The notes under the pieces: generated by a model
The model's input: the letters and a program-made list of their open reading frames with translations, nothing else
Told to the model about the DNA's origin: nothing
The model's database searches: none
Assembly: GCA_945906715.1 (NCBI GenBank)
Contig: CAMDRK010000018.1
Span: 1 to 15,888 of the forward strand
Length of the DNA: 15,888 bases
Direction: 5' to 3'
Source: Nitrospira lenta
GTDB lineage: Bacteria > Nitrospirota > Nitrospiria > Nitrospirales > Nitrospiraceae
Made by a program: the position numbers and the translations under genes
In this document: positions 6,309 to 14,252 of the stretch, piece by piece
Layout of the letters: each line of letters opens with the position of its first letter
Position numbering within the stretch: the stretch's first letter is position 1

Positions 6309-6359
6309 TTCGGTGGAGCCACGATAAACGGAACCAAGGCTGAAGATCAAGCGAGGTAG

Positions 6360-6395
6360 TCTATTTGGTTTATTTGGTCTGTTTGGTTTTTTTGG
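6360..6395. repeat. 9-bp tandem repeat block 2
   Basis: Four T-rich units of the same 9-mer family: TCTATTTGG, TTTATTTGG, TCTGTTTGG, TTTTTTTGG. It forms the first arm of an inverted arrangement with 6424-6447. Confidence 0.88.
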
Positions 6396-6423
6396 TTGAA
6401 CGAAACAACTAAATAACAAAACA

Positions 6424-6447
6424 AACCAGATGAACCAAATGAACCAG
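6424..6447. repeat. Inverted 9-bp repeat block 3 at the kinase 3' end
   Basis: AACCAGATG, AACCAAATG, AACCAG are reverse-complement units of the 9-mer and end next to the kinase stop (6449-6451). Bases 6362-6378 can pair with 6425-6441, counting G-U pairs in plus-strand RNA, with a loop of about 46 nt. It may mark the 3' end of the kinase transcript. Confidence 0.75.
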
Positions 6448-6448
6448 C

Positions 6449-9400
6449 TTATGCAGCTTTCACACTGTCCAAAACTTCGCGCACTTTTTGCGCTAGCGCA
6501 GGGGGTGAGAAGGGCTTCGGCAGGAACCCGACCTGGCGACTCACGCCGCCCTGTTCAAACACCGGATGGTCCGGATACCCCGACATGTAAAGCACTTTGA
6601 TCTCTGGTCGAATGGTCAAGATCTTCTCCGCAACTTCAGGTCCGCTCATCTGTGGCATGACAACATCTGTCAATAACAGATGAATAGGCCCGCTGTGTCT
6701 CGCGCTGGTAAGGAGGGCCTCAATGCCATGACGCGCCTCCAGCACCGTATAGCCCTGGAGCTGTAACGTCTCGTGCACGAGACCGCGGACCGCCGGCTCG
6801 TCCTCAACCAAAAGAATCGTTTCGTGGCCACGTGCCGGATCGATTACTTCAACACCTGTCACCGTTCCTGGCACCTCTTGTTCAACCAATGGGAAGTAGA
6901 TCCTGAACGTCGTGCCGAGACCGGGAGCGCTTTCCACGAAGATACTTCCTCCGCTCTGCTTGACGATGCCATAGACGGTCGAGAGTCCTAATCCCGTCCC
7001 TTTCCCTTTTTCCTTTGTCGTAAAGAACGGCTCGAACAGATGCGACTGAGTTTCAGCATCCATTCCTTGGCCGTTATCGCAAACCGCCAGCGACACATAC
7101 GACCCCGGCGCCGCCCCCACGCCGTTCAGACTTGCCTCTTCCCCAATCGTCACATTCCGGGTTTCGATCGTCAGACGCCCACCCGTGGGCATCGCATCCC
7201 GCGCATTGACCACCAGGTTCATGATGACCTGCTCGATCTGTCCTGGGTCCGCCTTGATGGCGCCGGTCGACGCATCGAGATCGGAGTTGAATTCGACGAT
7301 ATCCTCACCGATAAGACGCCGCAACATACCCTCCATATTGGCAACGAGGGCGTTGAGATCGAGGACTTTTGCCTCAATGAACTGACGGCGGCTGAACGCC
7401 AGCAATTGACGGGTCAGCCCGGTGGCCCGATCTGCCGCCTTTTTCACCTCTTCCATATCCTTTCTCATGGCATCGGTAGGCCCCAGGCGTCCCAGAAACA
7501 ACTCGCTGTACCCTCGAATCACCGTGAGGAGATTATTGAAATCGTGCGCCATGCCTCCGGCCAATCGCCCCACCGCTTCCATCTTCTGCGCTTGCTGCAA
7601 TTGCGCTTCGGTTTCGTGTAACACAGCTTCCGTGCGAGCCCGCTCGCCAAACTGGCCGATCTTGAGGCCGATGTCATCCGCCATCCTCAACAACTCGTCA
7701 TCGGGCTGCCTGACCGGAAGACTGAAGAATTCGATGATGCCCCCAATCTCGGTCCCGGAGAGAATAGGCAATCCAAAGGCCGCGTGAAACCCTGCCTGTT
7801 GAGCCTGTTCTCCGCGAGAAAAATCGGTATCCGCCTTGAGGTCCGCTATCCAGCCCGATTTTCCGCTGGCCCAAATACGTCCGGGCAAATCCTCGCCGCG
7901 CGAAAACGTACGCTGCAGACTATCCAGGATAAACGGCTCGGCCTGCAGGGATGACGCCTTCCACTGATCGCAACAGCGCAGCACCCCCGTCGCCTTATCA
8001 ACCCGCCAGAACAAGCCCAGATCCCATTCTAGGCTCTCCCCAATGGCCTGAATGATTTTCGGCGCCGCCTCTTCCATCGTCGTCGCCTCGGAGAGGACGC
8101 GGGTCACCGCATACTGAGCTACGACACGCTGTTCAGCCCGTCGGCGGTCTGTGATGTCCCTGATAAAGGCGCTGAAAATGTACGCATCCCCAATTTTTGC
8201 CGGTGACACCGAAAGTTCAACGGGAAATTCCCGCCCGTCCTTGTGTCGAGCGACAACTTCAATCCGTCGGTTCAGGACTGCGCCGGCCCCTGTTCGGAAA
8301 AATTCACGGAGGCCATGCTCATGCGCCCGACAATCCCGCTCAGGAATGATGGTTTCAGAAAGGGCCCGTCCCAGAGCTTCCTCGCGGGACCACCCGAAAA
8401 TTGCCGTAGCCTGCGCATTCCAATCAGTCACCATCCCTGTCGAATCCATGCTGATCACCCCGTCAAGCGCGGTATCGACGATGGCCCGGTTGCGCTCCTG
8501 GCTCTGGAGCAACGCGGTTTCAGCGGCTTTCGCCCAGGCATTTTCCTGTTGCGCCTGGCGATGCTCTGCGCGCAATCGAGCCGTCGCCCAGAGCAATAAG
8601 CCCAGCAGGGGAACCCAGACCACCCCGCCTACAATCCACACTTTCCACAAGAACGCGTGAATAGGCGCCAGAATGTCCTGCCGATCCATTCGCAGCAGGA
8701 CCGACCAGGCCAGCCCCGCAGATTCTCGAAAACCTCTGGTCTGCGCGTAGCCGGTGACCACCTGAACATGCCGGCGCACATGCTCTTCTTCGATGTACCC
8801 CGGCACACCGGCCTCGCTCAGTAACATTGAAGGGAAGCTGAGTTCTTTCAGATCGGCAGTCCCCTTGCCGGACAGATCCGAATCGGCAAATACCCGGCCC
8901 TGCTTCGTCAGCATTTGGTAGGCAACTCGCACGCCTGCTCTTTGTCCTGCTTCAAGGGAGCGAATGGTCCTGGCTGTCACTTCCTCCAAGAATGGAACCG
9001 CCACCCGCGATGTCACGACACCCGCAAACGCGCCTTGCAGATCGAAAATCGGAGCCGTAAACGCGATCGTATCGACGCCACTCTCCGCTTCCTGGACCCC
9101 GACGTCAGTAATGTCGAGTCGCCGCGTCGCCTGCGCGGCAATAAACGAGGCCGTGCGGCTCTCGTCGCGCCCTACCAGCGAAGACTCCGTCGCCGCCACA
9201 ACCATACCCTGACTATCCGTCACCGCGATCGACAGATAGACTGGGGAATATTCCGTCTTCATCCATCTCAGATACTCGGAGAGATATGTCGGATCGGACG
9301 CTTGCGCCGAAAAGGCTCGAGCCATCATGAGAACGTCGCCCTGACGCTCGAACAGCATCCGGTCGAGCTTCTCGGCCACTTCCGACGCGGCCAGCGTGAG

Positions 9401-9553
9401 TTCTTTTCCCTTTGCTTCCACGAGGCGATCTTCGACGAACCGGGTCAGGACGATCCCGGCGAGGAGCGCGCATACAGTGATAGCGATCAGGAGATAGGGC
9501 AGCCACCGATAACGGCGAAGATCGAAGAATGATAAGGCCATTGAAGTATTCAT
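6449..9553 (-). CDS. Membrane-bound hybrid sensor histidine kinase
   Basis: This 1034-residue protein has a first membrane segment at about 18-36, an extracytoplasmic region at about 40-300 with a double-Cache-like look (SIAVTDSQGMVVAAT, FTAPIFD), and a second membrane segment at about 304-323. A PAS domain follows at about 352-475 (DGVISMDSTGMVTDWN), then a GAF-like domain at about 480-635. HisKA has phospho-accepting His670 (GGMAHDFNNLL). The HATPase region has an N-box near 776-788, DNGQGMD near 826 and GTGLGLS at 852-858. A C-terminal receiver domain has Asp963 as phosphoacceptor, acidic residues near 917-918 and Lys1013. It senses an unknown external signal and relays phosphate internally; no separate output regulator is visible. 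Its ATG overlaps the stop of the YkgJ-DUF2156 gene (ATGA), so the two are coupled. Confidence 0.93.
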   Translation of the reverse strand: MNTSMALSFFDLRRYRWLPYLLIAITVCALLAGIVLTRFVEDRLVEAKGKELTLAASEVAEKLDRMLFERQGDVLMMARAFSAQASDPTYLSEYLRWMKTEYSPVYLSIAVTDSQGMVVAATESSLVGRDESRTASFIAAQATRRLDITDVGVQEAESGVDTIAFTAPIFDLQGAFAGVVTSRVAVPFLEEVTARTIRSLEAGQRAGVRVAYQMLTKQGRVFADSDLSGKGTADLKELSFPSMLLSEAGVPGYIEEEHVRRHVQVVTGYAQTRGFRESAGLAWSVLLRMDRQDILAPIHAFLWKVWIVGGVVWVPLLGLLLWATARLRAEHRQAQQENAWAKAAETALLQSQERNRAIVDTALDGVISMDSTGMVTDWNAQATAIFGWSREEALGRALSETIIPERDCRAHEHGLREFFRTGAGAVLNRRIEVVARHKDGREFPVELSVSPAKIGDAYIFSAFIRDITDRRRAEQRVVAQYAVTRVLSEATTMEEAAPKIIQAIGESLEWDLGLFWRVDKATGVLRCCDQWKASSLQAEPFILDSLQRTFSRGEDLPGRIWASGKSGWIADLKADTDFSRGEQAQQAGFHAAFGLPILSGTEIGGIIEFFSLPVRQPDDELLRMADDIGLKIGQFGERARTEAVLHETEAQLQQAQKMEAVGRLAGGMAHDFNNLLTVIRGYSELFLGRLGPTDAMRKDMEEVKKAADRATGLTRQLLAFSRRQFIEAKVLDLNALVANMEGMLRRLIGEDIVEFNSDLDASTGAIKADPGQIEQVIMNLVVNARDAMPTGGRLTIETRNVTIGEEASLNGVGAAPGSYVSLAVCDNGQGMDAETQSHLFEPFFTTKEKGKGTGLGLSTVYGIVKQSGGSIFVESAPGLGTTFRIYFPLVEQEVPGTVTGVEVIDPARGHETILLVEDEPAVRGLVHETLQLQGYTVLEARHGIEALLTSARHSGPIHLLLTDVVMPQMSGPEVAEKILTIRPEIKVLYMSGYPDHPVFEQGGVSRQVGFLPKPFSPPALAQKVREVLDSVKAA

Positions 9554-11055
9554 GCAGCACAGGCCGGAAAGGCGGCAACGTTGGGAATCAGTATGATGGG
9601 ATGATAGGCCTGTTTCGACGCGCGCAATCCTGGGAGGCCTGCATCATCCATTGTATTGATGTATTCGGCCCCTTCCGCCACAGCCATCCGACAGGTCTCC
9701 CGAAATAGATACTGCGCCAGACCAGGAACTGCCCGGTCGGTTACCTCTAAGAGGACACAGAATGTCCTGCTCGTCAACCAATAGCCGAAGGTATACGCGC
9801 AGAGCCGACCGTGAATCTTCACGACTGTTCCTGTGAGTCGAAGAGCCGATGCCTGTGACCAGATCACTTCGTGAGCCGACGCCGCATCGGCCAACAGCAT
9901 CGCGCCGAATGACTCAAGCCCTTCCGCTTGTTTCTGCCGTGACCAGTTTGCGAGAAGGGCACGACAGTCCTGACGATCACCAACCTGATAGGTACTCACC
10001 TCAAAAGGCTGCTCACGCTCAAATCGATTGCACAGTGCCCGGTGAGAGCGATACCGGTCGCCCGCCAACGCCTCAAGATCTGTCGCGTGATACAGATAGT
10101 CAGGCTCCTTGGGCGTCAGACGATAGCCCAGTCGCTCGAACTCTGGCACTAACTGGAAAGGCACGTTCTCAACTCGGCTGACCGGCGAATCACCGTTCCA
10201 GCGCCGCAGCAGCCCCATCGCCCCACACAGAGGCTTGTCGATCGAACCGGCTCCGATCGGAGGCAGAGGCATGAACCAGCCATCCGGTGATTGAGCAAAG
10301 AGGCAAAAGGCGCCCTCAAGCTCTATCCACCAATAGGCCAGTAATCCATTCCACATGTAGTGATAGACCGGCGAATAGGCTGCGAGCGACTGAGCGTGGC
10401 GCCACCCAGACCGGTCTAACGCCGTCGTCATGCGCGAAATATCGTCCAGTGTGAACCGATGCAGGGGCGCAGTTCCCCACTGACCGGCCACGGCATCAGT
10501 GAGGCGTGAAAGACGCGCCAGCACGACCACGTCCTCTTGAAACCGTCCGATGAGGCGAGGATGCGAGACTAGCTGCTCATGGATGTCTGGTCGATCGAGC
10601 AAGGCTATTACCCGATCGGCATGACGCTGAATTTCCGCTGGAATCCCCTCTCGCATGAAGGGACATTTCGTATCCCATCCCAACAAGACCTGGTCATGCG
10701 GCTCATTCCACATCAACGCCAGCGGATAGAGCTGACAATCGAGCGGACGTTGCTCATAAATACGACAGGTTGAAGTTGCGGCATCGAATGCCGGGCAAAG
10801 ATACCCCTCGCCGTGAGGATCGGGAACCAGAATCACCTGCGACCCCAGCCGGTTGGGAAAGGCCGTGGCCTCAATGCCCCCGGCCAGAGCCAGGGTGATT
10901 TCGCTCTCGGTAAAGTACGGACGCAGGGCGCTATCGGGGTCGGGAAACCGGCAACAGACATCGCACTGGAGACAGGTGCGGCTCGGCACAAGTTGTGGCA
11001 GCGCGATCGGTGGTGTCACAAGCGCGCCCACCAATTCATCGGTATTTGCGGACAT
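9550..11055 (-). CDS. YkgJ-type Cys-cluster / DUF2156 aminoacyltransferase-like fusion protein
   Basis: This 501-residue protein has two parts. Residues about 26-135 are a YkgJ-family metal-binding domain: CLQCDVCC (Cys28, 31, 34, 35), then Cys87 (LCPAF), Cys97 (TCRIYEQRP), Cys107 (DCQLYPLAL) and Cys131. Residues about 200-495 match the DUF2156 / phosphatidylglycerol lysyltransferase C-terminal GNAT-like fold, with YSPVYHYMWNGLLAYWW, YLYHATDLEALAGDRYRSHR and a late EGAEYINTMDDAGLPGLRASK block. Relatives of the second part transfer amino acids from aminoacyl-tRNA to lipids. No membrane flippase domain is present, so the acceptor is unknown. It is translated just before the hybrid kinase (4-nt overlap) and divergently from the ATP-grasp/KamA unit. 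The fusion is the odd point. Confidence 0.82.
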   Translation of the reverse strand: MSANTDELVGALVTPPIALPQLVPSRTCLQCDVCCRFPDPDSALRPYFTESEITLALAGGIEATAFPNRLGSQVILVPDPHGEGYLCPAFDAATSTCRIYEQRPLDCQLYPLALMWNEPHDQVLLGWDTKCPFMREGIPAEIQRHADRVIALLDRPDIHEQLVSHPRLIGRFQEDVVVLARLSRLTDAVAGQWGTAPLHRFTLDDISRMTTALDRSGWRHAQSLAAYSPVYHYMWNGLLAYWWIELEGAFCLFAQSPDGWFMPLPPIGAGSIDKPLCGAMGLLRRWNGDSPVSRVENVPFQLVPEFERLGYRLTPKEPDYLYHATDLEALAGDRYRSHRALCNRFEREQPFEVSTYQVGDRQDCRALLANWSRQKQAEGLESFGAMLLADAASAHEVIWSQASALRLTGTVVKIHGRLCAYTFGYWLTSRTFCVLLEVTDRAVPGLAQYLFRETCRMAVAEGAEYINTMDDAGLPGLRASKQAYHPIILIPNVAAFPACAA

Positions 11056-11179
11056 AAAAGGGATCCAATCGATGTGCGGCCCATACTAGCACCATTCGAC
11101 AGGGGCGCCCAAGGGGATGTCGGTTTTTTGACCGGAACTCATCTCTGATGCCAATGCGGCAAGCGACGCTGTCCTTCCC
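11056..11179. promoter_or_regulatory. Divergent intergenic region
   Basis: This is the only gap between the divergent YkgJ-DUF2156/kinase and ATP-grasp/KamA units, so promoters for both should lie here or in the unclear 5' part of the plus-strand gene. No convincing -35/-10 pair or operator was found by eye. Confidence 0.3.
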
Positions 11180-12754
11180 TTGCTGCCCTCTTCGCCCCTT
11201 GTATGGTCCCAAAGCCCGTGTTACAGTTCTTTGCCCTTACATGAGGAGCGCTCATTTACACGGATACTGCCTCTGTCTGACTTGGCTACCTCCGACCTTC
11301 TTCACCGCTGCACAATCATCCGCGACCAGCTGAGCCAAGCTGGTCTCTTTCCATCTTTGCCCGGACAGGCTTCGGCTCCCGAAATCGTCACCGCCACAAC
11401 GACCTGGCGCATTGCGGTCACGCCGTTCCTTCTCACAAACGATCAGTTAGATTTCTTCCACCGGCTCGGACCGCAGCTCCTCTCCTTTTATCAGGCCCTG
11501 AACCGCCTCTATCTCGACAGTGTACGAGGCCTCCAGCCAGCCTGGGTCGCAGGATACCTGGACCAAGGGAAGCCGGAAGGGCTCATCACCTACAGCCGCA
11601 TGAAACGGTTTCGTGACCAGATTCCCGCAGTCATCCGACCGGACATCATCCCCACCCAGGACGGCATGGTGATCACCGAGCTCGACTCAGTCCCTGGAGG
11701 AATCGGATTAACCGGAGCATTGGCTGAGATATACAGTGCTGCTGCTTCTCCAACCCCTTACCCCTTACCCCTTGCCCCTCCCCTGGAGATCGTGGGTGGC
11801 TCCGAGGGGATGGTTCGAGGATTTGCAGCCATGGTGAAGGCCCAGCTCGCCCAGCGCACAGGATGTGTCGCGATTCTGATGTCGGAAGAAGCCAAAGACT
11901 ATCGGCCTGAAATGACGTGGCTCGCGGCCCGGCTTCGAGCGATCGGTCTCGATGCCTACTGCCTGGAGCCTCGTCACATTCGATTCACCGAGGAAGGCCT
12001 CCGGATCACCAATGAGGAAATGGACCAGCCGATTGCCTTGATCTATCGCTTCTATGAGTTATTCGACCTCTTGAACATTCCCAAATCCGAACTTGTCCAA
12101 TATGCGATCAAGAAGGATCGTGTCGCCGTCACGCCCCCGTACAAGCCGGCGCTGGAAGAAAAGCTCGCCTTTGCCCTTCTTCATCACCCAGCCTTGCGAC
12201 CCTTCTGGGAAGAGGCATTGGACAGGGAAGTCTTCCTACACTTGACCACCGTCATGCCACGTACCTGGATTCTCGATCCTGCACCCATCCCTCCGTCCGC
12301 GACAATTCCAGGGTTGGCGATCGGTGGACGGGCCGTCATGAACTGGCAGGATCTGGCCACGGCAACCCAAAAAGAGCGGCACTTCGTGATCAAACCATCG
12401 GGATTCTCCGAACTCGCCTGGGGAAGCCGAGGCGTGTCGGTCGGGCACGATATGCCGCAACACGAATGGGCCGGCGCCATCGACAACGCCTTGGCGTCCT
12501 TTCCTCGAACACCCTATATCTTGCAGGAGTTTCACAAAGGCCGCCTGTATGAACTCGACTACTTCGATCCTGTGACCGGTGAGATGAACCGGATGTCCGG
12601 CAGGGCCAGGCTCTCACCCTATTATTTCGTGAGTGGCGGAAAGACCGAGTTGGCTGGTATCCTGGCTACCGTCTGCCCGGCGGATAAGAAAGTGATCCAT
12701 GGAATGAAAGACGCGGTTATGGTGCCGTGCGCGGTTGAAGCCAGTAAGGGGTGA
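11180..12754 (+). CDS. ATP-grasp-like enzyme (possible amide ligase)
   Basis: The open frame gives 524 residues from a TTG at 11180. No in-frame ATG occurs before residue 141, so the true start is a non-ATG codon, probably in the first 35 residues; GAGGAG at 11243-11248 is a possible ribosome site. Motifs suggest an ATP-grasp fold of the glutathionylspermidine-synthase-like or circularly permuted kind: VITELDSVPGGIGLTG at about 164-179, ALIYRFYELFDLL at about 286-298, FVIKPSG with an ATP-binding Lys at about 402-408, SRGVSVG at about 416-422 and ILQEFHKG...ELDYFD at about 447-463. The reaction would be ATP-dependent ligation of a carboxylate to an amine or thiol; the substrate is unknown. Residues about 190-202 are encoded by a CCCCTTA heptamer repeat. 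Glutaredoxin-like and KamA genes follow. Confidence 0.65.
   Translation: MLPSSPLVWSQSPCYSSLPLHEERSFTRILPLSDLATSDLLHRCTIIRDQLSQAGLFPSLPGQASAPEIVTATTTWRIAVTPFLLTNDQLDFFHRLGPQLLSFYQALNRLYLDSVRGLQPAWVAGYLDQGKPEGLITYSRMKRFRDQIPAVIRPDIIPTQDGMVITELDSVPGGIGLTGALAEIYSAAASPTPYPLPLAPPLEIVGGSEGMVRGFAAMVKAQLAQRTGCVAILMSEEAKDYRPEMTWLAARLRAIGLDAYCLEPRHIRFTEEGLRITNEEMDQPIALIYRFYELFDLLNIPKSELVQYAIKKDRVAVTPPYKPALEEKLAFALLHHPALRPFWEEALDREVFLHLTTVMPRTWILDPAPIPPSATIPGLAIGGRAVMNWQDLATATQKERHFVIKPSGFSELAWGSRGVSVGHDMPQHEWAGAIDNALASFPRTPYILQEFHKGRLYELDYFDPVTGEMNRMSGRARLSPYYFVSGGKTELAGILATVCPADKKVIHGMKDAVMVPCAVEASKG
11754..11780. repeat. Heptamer (CCCCTTA) tandem repeat inside a coding region
   Basis: About three and a half units of CCCCTTA lie inside the ATP-grasp-like gene, encoding a Pro-rich PTPYPLPLAPP stretch. 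The same heptamer recurs at 12812-12827. Confidence 0.8.
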
Positions 12755-12821
12755 GGAGGAGTTAGGGGTTATCATGATACGTGTTCATTCTTGTGTCATC
12801 GCCTCACCCTTCACCCCTTAC
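12744..12821. repeat. Inverted CCCCTTA-type repeats after the ATP-grasp gene
   Basis: GTAAGGGGTG (12744-12753), overlapping the stop at 12752-12754, is a perfect 10-bp inverted match to CACCCCTTAC (12812-12821). Further partial units lie at 12761-12769 and 12822-12827. An alternative 8-bp pairing joins 12749-12756 to 12802-12809. It could form a 3'-end stem-loop before the glutaredoxin-like gene. Confidence 0.7.
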
Positions 12822-12835
12822 CCCTTACGAGCATT

Positions 12836-13084
12836 ATGACTCTCTATCATGTTACTTGGTGCCCCGACTGTGAGGTGGTGCGCCGTAAACTGGCGGACCT
12901 CCATGTCGAATACGAACAGGTTATCGTGCCCGACTTTCGCCCGATGCGTAAAGTGGTCCAAGAAGTCTCTGGCCAGTACTATGTTCCAGTCCTCAAGGAT
13001 GGAGACATCGTGCTGACGGAAACTGACGACATCCTCGATTATCTGGACAAGACGTACAGTCAGGAACGGATCGCGAACGACTAG
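12836..13084 (+). CDS. Glutaredoxin-like thioredoxin-fold protein
   Basis: This 82-residue protein starts at the ATG at 12836 (MTLYHVTWCPDC). The redox motif is CPDC at about 9-12. It is followed by a helix (EVVRRKLADL), a strand, the cis-proline segment YVPVLKDG at about 54-61, and a closing helix ETDDILDYLDKTY, as in glutaredoxins and GST N-terminal domains. The upstream open frame, which could start at TTG 12791, only translates the heptamer repeat and is not preferred. It likely reduces disulfides or glutathione mixed disulfides in the cytoplasm, or serves the flanking enzymes. It lies between the ATP-grasp-like gene (81 nt upstream) and the KamA gene (43 nt downstream) on the same strand. 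Confidence 0.85.
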   Translation: MTLYHVTWCPDCEVVRRKLADLHVEYEQVIVPDFRPMRKVVQEVSGQYYVPVLKDGDIVLTETDDILDYLDKTYSQERIAND

Positions 13085-13127
13085 CGACGGCAGCCTTGCT
13101 GTTCCATTCGATATCAAAGGAGACCGC

Positions 13128-14252
13128 ATGGAAACATGGAGACGCATACTCGCCGATAGTATCGTGAAGCCAAAGGATTTGGCCGCACGACTCGGTGTCG
13201 ATGCGAAAGAAATCGAAGCCATCGTGGGCGACTATCCAATGCGCATTACCCCCACGGTGATGGCGACGATCAAAGAAAAAGGCGATGCCATTTGGAAACA
13301 GGTGGTCCCGGACATCGCCGAAATGGAGGACTTCGAAGCGGAAGACGATCCGCTCGAAGAAGACCTCATGAGCCCGGTTCCACATCTGGTCCACCGCTAT
13401 CCGGATCGCGTCCTGCTGATGGTGACGAACCAATGTCCAATCTATTGCCGGTTCTGCACGAGAAAACGGCTGGTCGGGAAACCGGGATTCCTCAAGAAAG
13501 GCGAACTTGACCAGGCCATCGCCTACTTGCGCGAACATACCGAAGTGCGCGACGTCATTCTCTCAGGCGGCGACCCCTTGCTCCTGCCGGACTATTTGTT
13601 GGAGCGGATACTCAAGGCCCTGCGCACCATCCCGCATCTGGAACTGATTCGCCTCGGCTCCCGGGTGCCTGGCACGTTGCCGGAACGGATCACCCCGGAA
13701 CTCTGCGCGATCGTCAAGAAATATCATCCTGTGTATATGAACCTGCATTTCAATCACCCGGACGAACTGACGCCTGAAGTAAAAGCGGCCTGCGGGATGT
13801 TGGCCGATGCCGGCGTGCCGCTCGGCGCGCAAACCGTGCTGCTCAAAGGCGTCAACGACGATCCGGACATTATGAGACGGTTGATGCATCAGCTCCTGCT
13901 CGCCCGCATCAAACCCTATTACCTCTACCAAGCGGACCTCACCAAGGGCACCAATCACTTCCGCACCACGGTCGAGACGGGACTGAATATCATTAAGTCA
14001 CTGCAAGGCCACACCAGCGGAATGGCGGTCCCGCACTTCGTCATCGATGCGCCGGGCGGAGGCGGTAAGATCCCCTTGCTCCCGGGCGACTACATGGTGC
14101 ACATGGATGCGGCGGGAGTCCTCTTGAAGAACTATGAAAACAAGGCCTTCCATTATCCGCAACCGCAGCAGGGGTCTGCGCGAGAACTGCCGATGGTCAG
14201 TGCAGCGCCTGCACTAGGATCGTGCAGCAACGGAGAGCACGACGACCTGTGA
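13128..14252 (+). CDS. kamA: Lysine 2,3-aminomutase family radical SAM enzyme
   Basis: This 374-residue protein has a strong AAAGGAG ribosome site before the ATG. The radical SAM cluster motif is CPIYCRFC (Cys103, 107, 110), with SGGDPLLL at about 146-153 for SAM binding. The PLP lysine is Lys314 in DAPGGGGK. By alignment from memory with clostridial KamA, Asp270 (QADLTKG) and Asp307 (DAPGGGG) are the two aspartates that hold the lysine side-chain amine. Glutamate aminomutase lacks these, and EpmB lacks the DAPGGGGK block, so free L-lysine to beta-lysine is the best-supported reaction. It is somewhat shorter than clostridial KamA (about 416 residues). The stop overlaps the next gene's GTG (GTGA). 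Possible uses are osmolyte synthesis or a modification; no ablB-like gene is certain. Confidence 0.88.
   Translation: METWRRILADSIVKPKDLAARLGVDAKEIEAIVGDYPMRITPTVMATIKEKGDAIWKQVVPDIAEMEDFEAEDDPLEEDLMSPVPHLVHRYPDRVLLMVTNQCPIYCRFCTRKRLVGKPGFLKKGELDQAIAYLREHTEVRDVILSGGDPLLLPDYLLERILKALRTIPHLELIRLGSRVPGTLPERITPELCAIVKKYHPVYMNLHFNHPDELTPEVKAACGMLADAGVPLGAQTVLLKGVNDDPDIMRRLMHQLLLARIKPYYLYQADLTKGTNHFRTTVETGLNIIKSLQGHTSGMAVPHFVIDAPGGGGKIPLLPGDYMVHMDAAGVLLKNYENKAFHYPQPQQGSARELPMVSAAPALGSCSNGEHDDL

Noticed and set aside
5907..6419. 170-codon minus-strand frame opening in the 9-mer repeats
   Set aside because: It overlaps the ATPase in another frame; after the repeat it is Arg-rich shadow sequence.
6773..9532. 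Several plus-strand open frames opposite the kinase gene
   Set aside because: Shadows of a well-supported coding region on the minus strand; Arg- and Ser-rich, no motifs.
12791..12835. N-terminal extension of the glutaredoxin-like protein
   Set aside because: It only translates the heptamer repeat; the thioredoxin fold begins at the ATG at 12836.
14222..14248. Earlier GTG start for dcd
   Set aside because: It would add nine Arg-rich residues overlapping kamA; the GTG at 14249 forms the usual GTGA overlap and has GGAGAG upstream.
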